Assembly (NCBI GenBank): GCA_036001065.1
Contig: DASYUQ010000033.1
Location: 1-37,282 of the forward strand
Source: Candidatus Methylomirabilota bacterium
GTDB lineage: Bacteria; Methylomirabilota; Methylomirabilia; Rokubacteriales; CSP1-6
DNA length: 37,282 nt
Direction: 5' to 3'
Made by a program: the position numbers and the translations under genes. Shown here piece after piece: positions 15,290-23,770 of the stretch. The notes under the pieces were generated by a model, which was given only the letters and a program-made list of their open reading frames with translations, did no database searches and was not told where the DNA came from. Numbering within the stretch: position 1 is the first letter of the stretch; the number at the start of each line of letters is the position of its first letter.

Positions 15290-16806
15290 CCCCGGCGCGC
15301 TGGATCCGCTCCGGCGACCTCAACGGCTTTCTCGGCCTCGCTCTCGACAACACGACGAACCTCGTCATCCTGGCGAGCCTGCTGATCGGCGTCTTCCAGT
15401 TCCCCAGCGATCTCGTCCTCTACCGCATGGTGCCCGGCACGGCGCTGGGCGTCCTGCTCGGGGACCTGGCCTACACCTGGTTCGCCGTCCGCCTCGCGCA
15501 GCGCTCCGGGCGCGACGACGTCACCGCGATGCCGTTCGGCATCGACACCCCCACGCTCTTCGCGATGGTCTTCGGCGTGCTGGGGCCGGTGAAGCTCGCC
15601 ACCGGCGATCCGTACCTGGCCTGGAAGGTCGGGATGGGGATCACCATCGCGATCGGCGCCGCTAAGACCGCGCTGGCGTTCGCGGGGGACTGGACGCGGC
15701 GAATCGTGCCGCGGGCGGCGTTGCTCGGCTCGATCGCCGGCGTCGCGGTGCTGCTCATCGCCTTCCTGCCCGCGCTGAAGATCTTTCGCGATCCGTTGGT
15801 CGGCCTCGTGGCCCTGGTGGTCCTGCTGCTGGCGCTCCTGGGCGGCGTCAGGATGCCGCTCGGCATGCCCGGCGCGCTGGCCGCTGTCCTCGCGGGGACC
15901 GGCATCTTCTGGCTGCGGGCGGCCCTGGGAGGCCCCGGCCCCGAGCACGCTCTGCCGACCACGGCGCTTCGCCTGGCGATTCCCTGGCCGACGCTGGCGT
16001 GGCTCGACGCGCTTCCCCAGATGCTGCCCTACCTCAGCATCGCGCTGCCCTTCGCGCTGGTGACGGTCATCGGAGGCATCGACAACACGGAATCCGCCGC
16101 GGCGGCCGGGGACGAGTACCGGACGCGCGACATCCTGCTCACCGAGGCCCTGGCCACCATCGCCGCCGGCGTCTGCGGGGGCGTCATCCAGAACACGCCC
16201 TACATCGGTCATCCTGCCTACAAGGCCATGGGCGCCCGCGGGGGCTACACGCTCGCCACCGGGCTCGTCATCGGCGTGGGGGCGGCGCTGGGCGCGCTCG
16301 GGTTCATCGTCCCGCTGCTCCCGGAGGCGGCGGTGGCGCCGATCCTCATCTTCATCGGCCTCGAGATCACGGCGCAGGCGTTCCTCGCCTCGCCGGATCG
16401 CCACGGGGCCGCGGTCGCGCTGACCTTCCTTCCCGTCGCCGCCGCCGTCGTGCTCATTCAGTCGGCAAGCTTGATCGGCGCGCTGGGCAAGACGCCGGTC
16501 GACCTCAGCGGCGAGGCCGGGGCCACCTGGCAGGCCCTACTGGTCCTGGGCAACGGGTTCATCCTGACGGCGCTGGTCTGGGGCTGGGCGCTGGTGTCGA
16601 TTCTCGACCGACGCCACGCCATGGCGGCCCTGCTCTTCGCGGCGGCCAGCCTGGCCACGATCTGCGGCGTCATCCACTCGCCACTCCCCAGCGGCGCGGT
16701 GTTCTGGCCGTGGGCCGCCCCGGCGCCGGTGACGGGCCAGGTGGCGGGCGCCTACGGCGTCGCCGCGGCCCTCAGCTGGCTGGCGGCGGCCAGGCATCAT
16801 CGGTAA
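15214..16806 (+). CDS. NCS2-like (xanthine/uracil permease family) membrane transporter
   Basis: About 500 aa with a dozen or more membrane helices. Motifs of the NCS2/AzgA fold are visible: DDVTAMPFGIDTPTLFAMVF in the first half, and VTVIGGIDNTESAAAAGDEY followed by GVIQNTPYIGHPAYKAMGAR in the second. These correspond to the substrate-site helices of nucleobase transporters, but the protein is diverged and the substrate is unknown. The real start is uncertain: homologous sequence begins about ILTPARWIRSGDLNGFLGL, whereas the nearest in-frame ATG/GTG codons are GTG 15214 and 15217 inside the previous gene. A CTG at 15286 overlapping the previous stop (CTGA) is another possibility. Confidence 0.78.
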   Translation: MVPGHGRADPHARARDARRRRPAILTPARWIRSGDLNGFLGLALDNTTNLVILASLLIGVFQFPSDLVLYRMVPGTALGVLLGDLAYTWFAVRLAQRSGRDDVTAMPFGIDTPTLFAMVFGVLGPVKLATGDPYLAWKVGMGITIAIGAAKTALAFAGDWTRRIVPRAALLGSIAGVAVLLIAFLPALKIFRDPLVGLVALVVLLLALLGGVRMPLGMPGALAAVLAGTGIFWLRAALGGPGPEHALPTTALRLAIPWPTLAWLDALPQMLPYLSIALPFALVTVIGGIDNTESAAAAGDEYRTRDILLTEALATIAAGVCGGVIQNTPYIGHPAYKAMGARGGYTLATGLVIGVGAALGALGFIVPLLPEAAVAPILIFIGLEITAQAFLASPDRHGAAVALTFLPVAAAVVLIQSASLIGALGKTPVDLSGEAGATWQALLVLGNGFILTALVWGWALVSILDRRHAMAALLFAAASLATICGVIHSPLPSGAVFWPWAAPAPVTGQVAGAYGVAAALSWLAAARHHR

Positions 16807-16849
16807 GATCGAGGCGACCGGCCCCACACCGGAGTCAAGGAGGAGGCGC

Positions 16850-17284
16850 ATGAACATCGCAACCGTGCTCGCCAGCAAGGGTGTCAAGGTCGTCACCGTC
16901 CAGCCTGAGCAGACGATCCGCGAGGCGCTGGCGCTTCTCGCCGAGCACAACATCGGCGCGCTCGTCGTCGTGGACGAGACACAGAAACCGGTGGGCATCG
17001 TTTCCGAGCGCGACATCGTGCGGGCCCTGGCGAAAACCGAGGCGGTCTTCCAGTGGTCGATCAGCCGGATCATGACCAAGGAGGTCATCATCGGGTCGCC
17101 CCAGGACGACCTGGCCGCCGCAGGGCACACGATGACCGAAAGGCGCATCCGCCACTTGCCCGTGATGGAACGCGGCAAGCTCGTGGGGATCGTGTCGATC
17201 GGCGACATCCTGAAGGTGCAGCGCGATCAGTACCAGGGGGAAGTCGACACCCTGCAGCTCCAGCTCCTCAAGGATCAGGCGTGA
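16850..17284 (+). CDS. CBS-pair protein
   Basis: A 144-aa stand-alone pair of CBS domains. First repeat: VKVVTVQPEQTIREALALLA, then IGALVVVDETQKPVGIVSER and DIVRAL. Second: MTKEVIIGSPQDDLAAAG, then RRIRHLPVMERGKLVGIVSI and GDILK. Such proteins bind adenine nucleotides and sense energy state. A GGAGGAGG-type SD stands before ATG 16850. The next gene, a flavin reductase, starts at the overlapping GTGA, so the CBS protein may act on it or simply be coexpressed. Length is typical. Confidence 0.92.
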   Translation: MNIATVLASKGVKVVTVQPEQTIREALALLAEHNIGALVVVDETQKPVGIVSERDIVRALAKTEAVFQWSISRIMTKEVIIGSPQDDLAAAGHTMTERRIRHLPVMERGKLVGIVSIGDILKVQRDQYQGEVDTLQLQLLKDQA

Positions 17285-18684
17285 GGGCACGCCTGGGGAC
17301 GGCGGATCGGCCCCTGCGCGTCGCCATCGTCGGAGCCGGACCCGCCGGGTACTACGCCGCCGATCATCTCCTCCGCCAGGAGGGACTGGTGATCGAGGTC
17401 GATCTGTTCGACCGCCTGCCGACGCCCTACGGCCTGGTGCGCCTGGGAGTGGCGCCCGACCACCAGAAGATCAAGAGCGTGACGGCCGTCTTCGACAAGG
17501 TCGCCGCCAACCCGCGGTTCAGGTTTTACGGGGGCGTGGAGCTCGGGCGGGACCTCACGGTCGATGACTTGCGCCGGCACTACCACCAGATCCTCTACTC
17601 CACGGGCGCCCAGACTGACCGGCGGATGGGCATCCCGGGTGAGGACCTGCGCGGCAGCTATCCCGCGACCGAGTTCGTCGCCTGGTACAACGGCCACCCC
17701 GATTACCGCGACTGCCAGTTCGACCTCTCCCACGCGCGCGCGGCGATCGTCGGCGTCGGCAACGTCGCGGTGGACGTCGCGCGGATTCTCTGCCGCACGC
17801 CGGAGGAGCTGGCCAAGACCGACATCGCCGACCACGCGCTGGAGGCGCTCAGGCAGAGCCGCCTCAAGGAGGTCTACCTGCTCGGTCGCCGCGGCCCCGC
17901 GCAGGCGGCCTTCACGAACCCGGAGATCAAGGAGCTCAGCGAGCTGCCCGGCGCCGACCTCATCGTACTGCCGGAGGAGGCCGAGCTCGACGTGCTGAGC
18001 CGCGCGGCCCTCGAGCGCAGCCAGGACCGGGCGACAATGAAGAAGGTGGAGATCCTCCAGGAGGCGGCGCGGCGCACGCCGACCGGCAAGCCCCGCCGCC
18101 TGATCCTGCGCTTCCTGGTGTCGCCGGTCGAGGTGATGGGCGACGAAGCCGGGCAGGTGGTGGAACTGCGCCTCGTTCGCAACCAGCTCTACGCCACCGA
18201 GACGGGGACCCTCCAGGCGAAACCCACCAACGAGTTCGAAGAGCTGCAGGTCGGCCTCGTCTTCCGCTCCGTCGGCTACAAGGGCGTGCCGCTCTCGGAG
18301 GTGCCGTTCAACGAGAGTTGGGGCGTGATCCTCAACGAAAAGGGACGCGTGCTCGACCCGGCCACGCGGCAGCCGCGGGTGGGCGAGTACACGGCGGGCT
18401 GGATCAAGCGCGGGCCCACGGGCGTCATCGGCACCAACAAGCCCGACGCGGCGGAGACCGTCGCCTGCATGATCGAAGACGCGGCCCAGGGCCAGGTGCT
18501 CCAGCCCGCCGAGCCCGATGCCGCAGCCGCCCAGCGGGTCGTCCGCGAGCGCCAGCCCCACATCGTCTCCTACGCCGACTGGCAGAAGCTGGACGCGCTG
18601 GAAGTCGCCCGGGGGCGGGCCGGGGGCCGGCCACGGGTCAAGTTCACGCGGGTCAAGGAGATGATGGCCGCGCTCGGGCGTTGA
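17281..18684 (+). CDS. Ferredoxin-NADP+ reductase, adrenodoxin-reductase type
   Basis: A 467-aa flavoprotein passing electrons between NADPH and ferredoxin. The FAD motif VAIVGAGPAGYYAADHLL is at about residues 14-31, followed by LFDRLPTPYGLVRLGVAPDH (with QKIK), characteristic of the FprA/adrenodoxin reductase family. The NADP motif is AAIVGVGNVAVDVARIL. Later RSVGYKGVPLSEVPF and GEYTAGWIKRGPTGVIGTNK also match; they contact FAD. GTG 17281 overlaps the CBS stop. I cannot tell its ferredoxin partner from the window. No Fe-S motifs or N-terminal fusion. Confidence 0.93.
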   Translation: MRARLGTADRPLRVAIVGAGPAGYYAADHLLRQEGLVIEVDLFDRLPTPYGLVRLGVAPDHQKIKSVTAVFDKVAANPRFRFYGGVELGRDLTVDDLRRHYHQILYSTGAQTDRRMGIPGEDLRGSYPATEFVAWYNGHPDYRDCQFDLSHARAAIVGVGNVAVDVARILCRTPEELAKTDIADHALEALRQSRLKEVYLLGRRGPAQAAFTNPEIKELSELPGADLIVLPEEAELDVLSRAALERSQDRATMKKVEILQEAARRTPTGKPRRLILRFLVSPVEVMGDEAGQVVELRLVRNQLYATETGTLQAKPTNEFEELQVGLVFRSVGYKGVPLSEVPFNESWGVILNEKGRVLDPATRQPRVGEYTAGWIKRGPTGVIGTNKPDAAETVACMIEDAAQGQVLQPAEPDAAAAQRVVRERQPHIVSYADWQKLDALEVARGRAGGRPRVKFTRVKEMMAALGR

Positions 18685-18692
18685 ACACCGCC

Positions 18693-18722
18693 TTGACCCC
18701 CTCCGTCCGACGAGTGTCTAAT
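18693..18722 (+). promoter_or_regulatory. Promoter of the cytochrome c gene
   Basis: TTGACC (18693-18698), 18-bp spacer, TCTAAT (18717-18722). The transcript has a leader of about 45 nt with a GGAGGAGG-type SD before ATG 18772, unlike the short-leader genes nearby. Confidence 0.5.
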
Positions 18723-18771
18723 GGGCCGGTACGATTGTGAACGTCATCACGATCCGATCGGAGGAGGCATC

Positions 18772-19170
18772 ATGAGCAGGTCCCGGAAATCACTGGCGGT
18801 CGCTCTGGCGGCCACGCTCGTCGCCGCCGCGAGCGCAGCCATCGTCTCGGCGCAGGGCGAATGGAAGGCTCCCGCCGAGGCCAAGAACGTCAAGAACCCC
18901 GTGAAGGGCGCCGGTAACGCCAAGAAGTCCGTCGAGACCAACTGCATCTCGTGCCATGGTGCCTCGGGCAAGGGCGACGGCCCCGCGGCCGTCGCGCTGC
19001 CTCCGCCCAAGCCGGCCGACTGGACCTCGGCGCGGGTCCAGAGCCAGACGGAGGGCGAGCTCTTTTGGAAGATTTCCAACGGGCGCGGCGCGATGCCCCC
19101 CTGGAAACACCTGCCGGAGAAGGAGCGCTGGGAGATCGTCAATTACATCCGCACACTGAAGGGCAAGTAG
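18772..19170 (+). CDS. Periplasmic monohaem cytochrome c
   Basis: A 132-aa secreted class I cytochrome c. A signal peptide covers about residues 1-27 (KSLAVALAATLVAAASAAIV, cleaved near SAQ). Haem is attached at CISCH (C58, C61, H62), with GASGKGDGP after it, and Met108 in GRGAMPPWKH is the likely sixth ligand. The C-terminal helix is WEIVNYIRTLKG. This resembles the small c-type subunits in oxidative or alcohol-dehydrogenase chains. The substrate partner is not in the window. The start has a strong SD (GGAGGAGG). Confidence 0.92.
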   Translation: MSRSRKSLAVALAATLVAAASAAIVSAQGEWKAPAEAKNVKNPVKGAGNAKKSVETNCISCHGASGKGDGPAAVALPPPKPADWTSARVQSQTEGELFWKISNGRGAMPPWKHLPEKERWEIVNYIRTLKGK

Positions 19171-19261
19171 TCAGCCCGACGCCCGCATCGACCCGCCCCA
19201 TCGGCGGCGGCTCCCCGTGCCCGTCGCCGGCGGGGCGTCCGTGTCTCCACCCTCGCCGGCC

Positions 19262-20200
19262 ATGACGCCGCGGCGACTGGCCAGCATCGACCTGGGCACC
19301 AACACCGTACGGCTGCTGGTCGTCGAGGTGGACGCGACGGGGCCGTGGCGCGTCATCGACCAGGACCAGCGCATCACCCGTCTGGGCGAGGGGCTGGCCG
19401 CCCGCGGCCGCCTGGGCGAGACGCCGATGGCCAGAACGGGCGCGGTCGTCGCCGAGTACGTCGACCGCGCGGTCCGCGCCGGCGCCAGCGAGACGCACAT
19501 CATCGCCACCAGCGCCGTGCGCGAGGCGGCCAACGGCCAGGAGTTCGCGGCGGCGGTCCAGCGTACGACCGGCCGGCCGGTGCAGGTGGTCAGCGGCCAG
19601 GACGAGGCCCGCCTCACGATCCGTGGCATTCTCAAAGGGCTGCGCTCGAGCGCGGGCCCGTTGCTCGCCTTCGACATCGGCGGAGGGAGCACGGAGTTCG
19701 TCCTGGCGCGCGATGGCCAGGTGGCGGCCGCGGTCAGCCTGAAGCTCGGCGTCGTCCCGCTGGCCGAACGCTATCCGTTCCCGAACCGCGTGGACCGGGA
19801 CCGCTACCGCGAGATGGAGGACGAGATTCGCCGTCAGCTCCTGGCCGAGCTGCCGCCGCCCATCCGCGCGCCCGGCGTGGGCCATGTGGTCGGCACCGCC
19901 GGGACCGTGACGACGCTGGGCGCCCTCGATCAGGGCCTCACCGAGTACGACGCGGAGCGCGTGCACGGCCACCGGCTGAGCCGGGGAGCTGTCGAGCGCC
20001 TGCGCGATCGGCTCGGGAGCCTCAGCCTGGCCGACCGAGCGGCGCTTCCGTGCCTCGAGCCCGGGCGCGCCGACCTCATCATTCCCGGCGTGGCCATCGT
20101 GCTGGCCACGCTGGAGGCCACCGGCGTCCCCGCCCTCGTCGTCAGCGACTGGGGGTTGCGGGAGGGTATCATGGCGGAAGCGATCGAAGCATGGCGATGA
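19262..20200 (+). CDS. Ppx/GppA phosphatase family protein
   Basis: A 312-aa member of the actin-like ATPase fold that hydrolyses exopolyphosphate or pppGpp. The first phosphate loop is SIDLGTNTVRLLV, the second FDIGGGSTEFVLAR, and ATSAVREAANGQEF and GTAGTVTTLGAL complete the pattern. The C-terminal HD domain of long Ppx enzymes is absent, as in short Ppx/GppA proteins; polyphosphate versus pppGpp cannot be decided. ATG 19262 gives a compact start (MTPRRLASIDLG); a GTG at 19217 is possible but adds 15 residues without character. The proline dehydrogenase gene follows after 28 bp. Confidence 0.9.
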   Translation: MTPRRLASIDLGTNTVRLLVVEVDATGPWRVIDQDQRITRLGEGLAARGRLGETPMARTGAVVAEYVDRAVRAGASETHIIATSAVREAANGQEFAAAVQRTTGRPVQVVSGQDEARLTIRGILKGLRSSAGPLLAFDIGGGSTEFVLARDGQVAAAVSLKLGVVPLAERYPFPNRVDRDRYREMEDEIRRQLLAELPPPIRAPGVGHVVGTAGTVTTLGALDQGLTEYDAERVHGHRLSRGAVERLRDRLGSLSLADRAALPCLEPGRADLIIPGVAIVLATLEATGVPALVVSDWGLREGIMAEAIEAWR

Positions 20201-20228
20201 TCGACCTCGTGCCTTCGCCCCCCGACGT

Positions 20229-21158
20229 ATGATCCTGCGCGCGTTGCTCCTCGCGCTGTCGACGCGACCCCGGATCGGCGAGTGGATGAATCGACTGCCG
20301 GTCACGCGACGCTTCGTACGTCGCTTCGTGGCGGGTACGTCCGCCGACGACGCGCTGGCCGTCATCGCCGACCTCAACGCCCGCGGCCTGCAGGGGGCGG
20401 TCACCTACCTCGGCGAAAATGTCCGCACGCCGGCCGAGGCCGAGCACGCCACCGAGGTCTACTTACAATTCCTCGACGAGATCAAGCGACGGAACCTCCT
20501 CGCGCTGCCGTCGCTCAAGCTCACCCATCTCGGTCTCGACCTCGGCGAGCCGGTGTGCCGGGCCAACCTGACCCGGGTGCTCGAGCGGGGGCGGGCGACG
20601 GGGACGCGGGTGTGGATCGACATGGAGTCGTCGGCCTACACCGAGCGCACGCTGGCTCTCTACGCCCGGCTCCGCCCGACCTATGCGAACTGCGCGTGCG
20701 TGGTGCAGGCCTATCTGCGGCGCACGCCCGCCGACGTCGAGCGACTCGTCGAGCTCGGCGCCACCGTCAGACTCTGCAAGGGCGCCTATCGCGAGCCGCG
20801 CGAGATCGCGTACCCCGACAAGCGCGATGTCGATCAAGCCTACGCGCGACTGATCGACCGGCTGCTGGCCCCCGACGCGCTGGGCCGGGGCGTCTATCCG
20901 GGCTTCGCGACGCACGACGAACGCCTGATCGCGGGCGTCCGCGACCGGGTCGCCGAGCGGCGCATCGGACCGGATCGCTTCGAGATCCAGATGCTCTACG
21001 GGATCCGTCCCGACCTCGGCGCCGCGCTGCGGGCCCAGGGGCTGGCCGTGCGAGTGCTGGTGCCGTTCGGTGAGGACTGGTACGGCTACTTCATGCGCCG
21101 ACTGGCGGAGCGTCCGGCCAATCTACTATTCCTGCTGCGCAATCTCGGGCGGGGCTGA
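20229..21158 (+). CDS. Proline dehydrogenase (monofunctional, FAD)
   Basis: A 309-aa PutB/PRODH-type enzyme oxidising proline to delta-1-pyrroline-5-carboxylate with FAD, passing electrons to quinone. Typical elements: GAVTYLGENVRTPAEAE, KLTHLGLDL, RVWIDMESSAYTERTLALY, RLCKGAYREPREIAYP, GFATHDERLI and FEIQMLYGIRPDL, then VPFGEDWYGYFMRRLAERPA. The barrel is the right length for stand-alone PRODH, with no P5C dehydrogenase fusion and no partner gene in the window. ATG 20229 begins 28 bp past the Ppx/GppA stop, probably in one unit. Confidence 0.95.
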   Translation: MILRALLLALSTRPRIGEWMNRLPVTRRFVRRFVAGTSADDALAVIADLNARGLQGAVTYLGENVRTPAEAEHATEVYLQFLDEIKRRNLLALPSLKLTHLGLDLGEPVCRANLTRVLERGRATGTRVWIDMESSAYTERTLALYARLRPTYANCACVVQAYLRRTPADVERLVELGATVRLCKGAYREPREIAYPDKRDVDQAYARLIDRLLAPDALGRGVYPGFATHDERLIAGVRDRVAERRIGPDRFEIQMLYGIRPDLGAALRAQGLAVRVLVPFGEDWYGYFMRRLAERPANLLFLLRNLGRG

Positions 21159-21170
21159 GGGGCGCCCATT

Positions 21171-21199
21171 TGACACCTGTCGAGCCGCCGTCTATGCTT
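21171..21199 (+). promoter_or_regulatory. Promoter of the HNH gene
   Basis: TTGACA (21171-21176), 17 bp, TATGCT (21194-21199), 11 nt before ATG 21211 with no SD. A near-consensus sigma-70-type site giving a leader of only a few nucleotides. Confidence 0.6.
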
Positions 21200-21210
21200 G
21201 ACGCACGATC

Positions 21211-21741
21211 ATGGATGAAATCGCGGTCCTGGTGCTGAACTACACCTACGAGCCGCTGCATTTCACCAACGCCCGCCGCGCCATCACGCTGCTCCTGGCC
21301 GGCAAGGCCGAAGCCGTGGAGGCGTCCCCTCGTGTCGTCCGCTCGCCGTCGGTGGCCTTTGCGCTGCCCGCGGTGATCCGTCTCGCCATCTACATCCGCA
21401 AGCCGTTCCTCGACCGGGTAGCGTTCAACAAGAAGAACATCCTCCGGCGGGACGGCTACACGTGCCAGTACTGCAACCGGCGGGGCGAGCGGCTGACCGT
21501 GGACCATGTCTTTCCGCGCTCGCGCGGCGGCGAGACGACGTGGACCAACGTGGTGGCCGCCTGCCTGCGCTGCAATCTCAAGAAAGGCAACCGCCTGCTC
21601 GAAGAGGCCGGCCTGCGCCTGCTGCGCGAGCCGGTGCACCCGAAGTTCGTCTTCTCGACGCACCTGCTCAAGCATCCCCACGCCCACTCGCTGCTGGACT
21701 CCTGGCGCAAGTACCTGATCGCCGTCCCGGCGCCGTCCTAA
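21211..21741 (+). CDS. HNH endonuclease family protein
   Basis: A 176-aa protein. The N-terminal half ([20 protein letters not shown], then [11 protein letters not shown]) is a conserved module of stand-alone HNH proteins. The nuclease motif is [20 protein letters not shown], then [20 protein letters not shown] and KKGN: two CxxC zinc pairs, the DHV(F/I)PRSRGG His and the Asn of WTNVV. It cuts or nicks DNA; its role is not known, though it is not part of any intron or restriction system here. It lies 17 bp upstream of uvrB, so it may share its message and be repair-linked. That link is inference from position. Confidence 0.9.
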   Translation: MDEIAVLVLNYTYEPLHFTNARRAITLLLAGKAEAVEASPRVVRSPSVAFALPAVIRLAIYIRKPFLDRVAFNKKNILRRDGYTCQYCNRRGERLTVDHVFPRSRGGETTWTNVVAACLRCNLKKGNRLLEEAGLRLLREPVHPKFVFSTHLLKHPHAHSLLDSWRKYLIAVPAPS

Positions 21742-21758
21742 GCGCCCGCCCGCGGGCA

Positions 21759-23741
21759 GTGTTCCGGCTAACGTCAGAGTACCCGCCTCGCGGCGATCAG
21801 CCGCGGGCCATCGCGCGCCTCATCGAGATGATCCGCGCCCGACGCCGCCACGTCGTCCTGCGGGGCGTGACGGGTTCCGGAAAGACCTACACCATGGCCA
21901 ACGTCATCGCGGAGGTGGGGCGACCGACGCTGGTGATCTCGCCGAACAAGACGCTGGCCGCCCAGCTCTTCAGCGAGTTCAAGGCCTTCTTCCCCGACAA
22001 CGCGGTCGAGTACTTCGTATCGTACTACGACTACTATCAGCCCGAGGCCTACATTCCCCAGAGCGACACCTACATCGAGAAGGACGCCCTCATCAACGAC
22101 GAGATCGACCGGATGCGCCACTCGGCGACGCGGTCCCTCATGGAGCGCCGGGACGTGATCGTGGTGGCGTCGGTGTCGTGTATCTACGGCATCGGCGCGC
22201 CCGAGACCTACCAGGAGATGCATCTGGCGCTGGGCCAGGGTGAGCGGATCGACCGCGACGAGATCATCCGGCGGCTCGTCAGCGTCCAGTACGAGCGCAA
22301 CGACTACGACTTCCACCGGGGCACCTTCCGCGTGCGGGGCGACATCGTCGAGGTGTTTCCCGCCAATGAGGAGACCTTCGCCCTCCGCATCGAGCTGTTC
22401 GGCGACGTCGTGGACGCCCTCCATCGCATCGATCCGCTCCGGGGGGCGGTGCTGGAGCGGCTGCCGGCCGTTGGCATCTATCCGGCCAGCCACTACGTGA
22501 CTCCGGCGGCCCAGCTCGAGCGCGCGCTGGGGACCATCCACGAGGAGCTGCAGGAGCGCCTGGCCTTCCTGCGGACACGCAACCGACTGCTGGAGGCGCA
22601 GCGTCTGGAGCAGCGCACGCTCTTCGACATCGAGATGCTGCGGGAGCTGGGGTACTGCCACGGCATCGAGAACTACTCGCGCCACCTGACCGGACGACGC
22701 CCCGGCGAGCCGCCGCCCGTGCTGATCGAGTATCTGCCCTCCGACGCCCTCATCATCGTCGACGAAAGCCACGTGGCCGTCCCTCAGCTCCGGGGGATGT
22801 ACTACGGCGATCGCTCCCGCAAGGAGGCGCTGGTCGAGTACGGGTTCCGCCTGCCGTCGGCGTTCGACAACCGGCCCCTGACCTTCGAGGAGTTCACGCG
22901 CCTGACCGGCCAGACGGTGTATGTCTCGGCGACGCCCGGGGCCTACGAGCTGGAGATGGCAGGGGACGCCGTGGCCGAGCAGGTCATCCGCCCCACCGGG
23001 CTCATGGACCCCAAGATCACGGTGCGCCCGGCCCGCGATCAGGTCGACGACCTCCTGCACGAGATCCGGGCCCACGCCGAGCGGAACGAGCGCGTGCTGG
23101 TCACCACGCTGACCAAGCGCATGGCCGAGGACCTCACCGAGTACTACCTGCAGGCGGGGCTGCGCGTCCGGTACTTGCACTCCGACATCGACACGCTCGA
23201 TCGGGTGGCGGTGATCCGCGACCTCCGGCTCGGGAAGTTCGACGCCCTCATCGGCATCAACCTGCTGCGCGAGGGGCTCGACATCCCCGAGGTCTCGCTG
23301 GTGGCCATCCTCGATGCCGACAAGGAGGGCTACCTCCGGTCGAAGACCTCGCTGATCCAGACGGCCGGGCGGACGGCCCGGAACGTCAACGGCGAGGTGA
23401 TCATGTACGCCGATCAGGTGACCGACTCCATGGCGGCCACGATCCGGGAGACGGAGCGGCGGCGGCAACTCCAGGCGGCCTACAATGTCGAGCACGGCAT
23501 CACCCCGGAGTCTATCCGCTCCTCGATACGGGAGCTGCTGCAGACGGTCTACGAGCGCGACTACTACACGGTCGAGGTGGAAGCGCCCGCCCAGGAGAGG
23601 TTCGAGTCGCCGGCCGCGCTCGAGCGGCGTATCGTCGAGCTGGAGACGCGGATGAAGGAGGCGGCGCGCCGGCTCGACTTCGAGCAGGCCACCGAGCTGC
23701 GCGACCGCGTCCGGGCCCTGAGGAAGCTGCAGACGGTCTGA
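21759..23741 (+). CDS. uvrB: UvrB, excision nuclease subunit B
   Basis: A 660-aa helicase-fold subunit that verifies damage and positions UvrC. The start GTG 21759 places [18 protein letters not shown] at the N-terminus, as in other UvrBs; the upstream part of the open frame overlaps the HNH gene and is a shadow. Walker A is [10 protein letters not shown] (residues about 36-45), the beta-hairpin is [20 protein letters not shown], then [20 protein letters not shown] and the helicase motifs [20 protein letters not shown] and [13 protein letters not shown] domain ([20 protein letters not shown]) at the C-terminus binds UvrC. No SD is seen. uvrC follows 29 bp on. Confidence 0.97.
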   Translation: MFRLTSEYPPRGDQPRAIARLIEMIRARRRHVVLRGVTGSGKTYTMANVIAEVGRPTLVISPNKTLAAQLFSEFKAFFPDNAVEYFVSYYDYYQPEAYIPQSDTYIEKDALINDEIDRMRHSATRSLMERRDVIVVASVSCIYGIGAPETYQEMHLALGQGERIDRDEIIRRLVSVQYERNDYDFHRGTFRVRGDIVEVFPANEETFALRIELFGDVVDALHRIDPLRGAVLERLPAVGIYPASHYVTPAAQLERALGTIHEELQERLAFLRTRNRLLEAQRLEQRTLFDIEMLRELGYCHGIENYSRHLTGRRPGEPPPVLIEYLPSDALIIVDESHVAVPQLRGMYYGDRSRKEALVEYGFRLPSAFDNRPLTFEEFTRLTGQTVYVSATPGAYELEMAGDAVAEQVIRPTGLMDPKITVRPARDQVDDLLHEIRAHAERNERVLVTTLTKRMAEDLTEYYLQAGLRVRYLHSDIDTLDRVAVIRDLRLGKFDALIGINLLREGLDIPEVSLVAILDADKEGYLRSKTSLIQTAGRTARNVNGEVIMYADQVTDSMAATIRETERRRQLQAAYNVEHGITPESIRSSIRELLQTVYERDYYTVEVEAPAQERFESPAALERRIVELETRMKEAARRLDFEQATELRDRVRALRKLQTV

Positions 23742-23758
23742 GGGCTCGCGGTCCTCGC

Positions 23759-23764
23759 TACAAT
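23759..23764 (+). promoter_or_regulatory. -10 TACAAT before uvrC
   Basis: TACAAT lies 6 nt before ATG 23771, in the 29-bp uvrB-uvrC gap, with no SD. The predicted start of transcription coincides with the ATG. The -35 is weak. Confidence 0.45.
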
Positions 23765-23770
23765 ACACCG

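Noticed and set aside
21462-21758. 99 extra N-terminal residues on UvrB
   Set aside because: This stretch is out-of-frame HNH coding sequence; UvrB homologs begin at [14 protein letters not shown].
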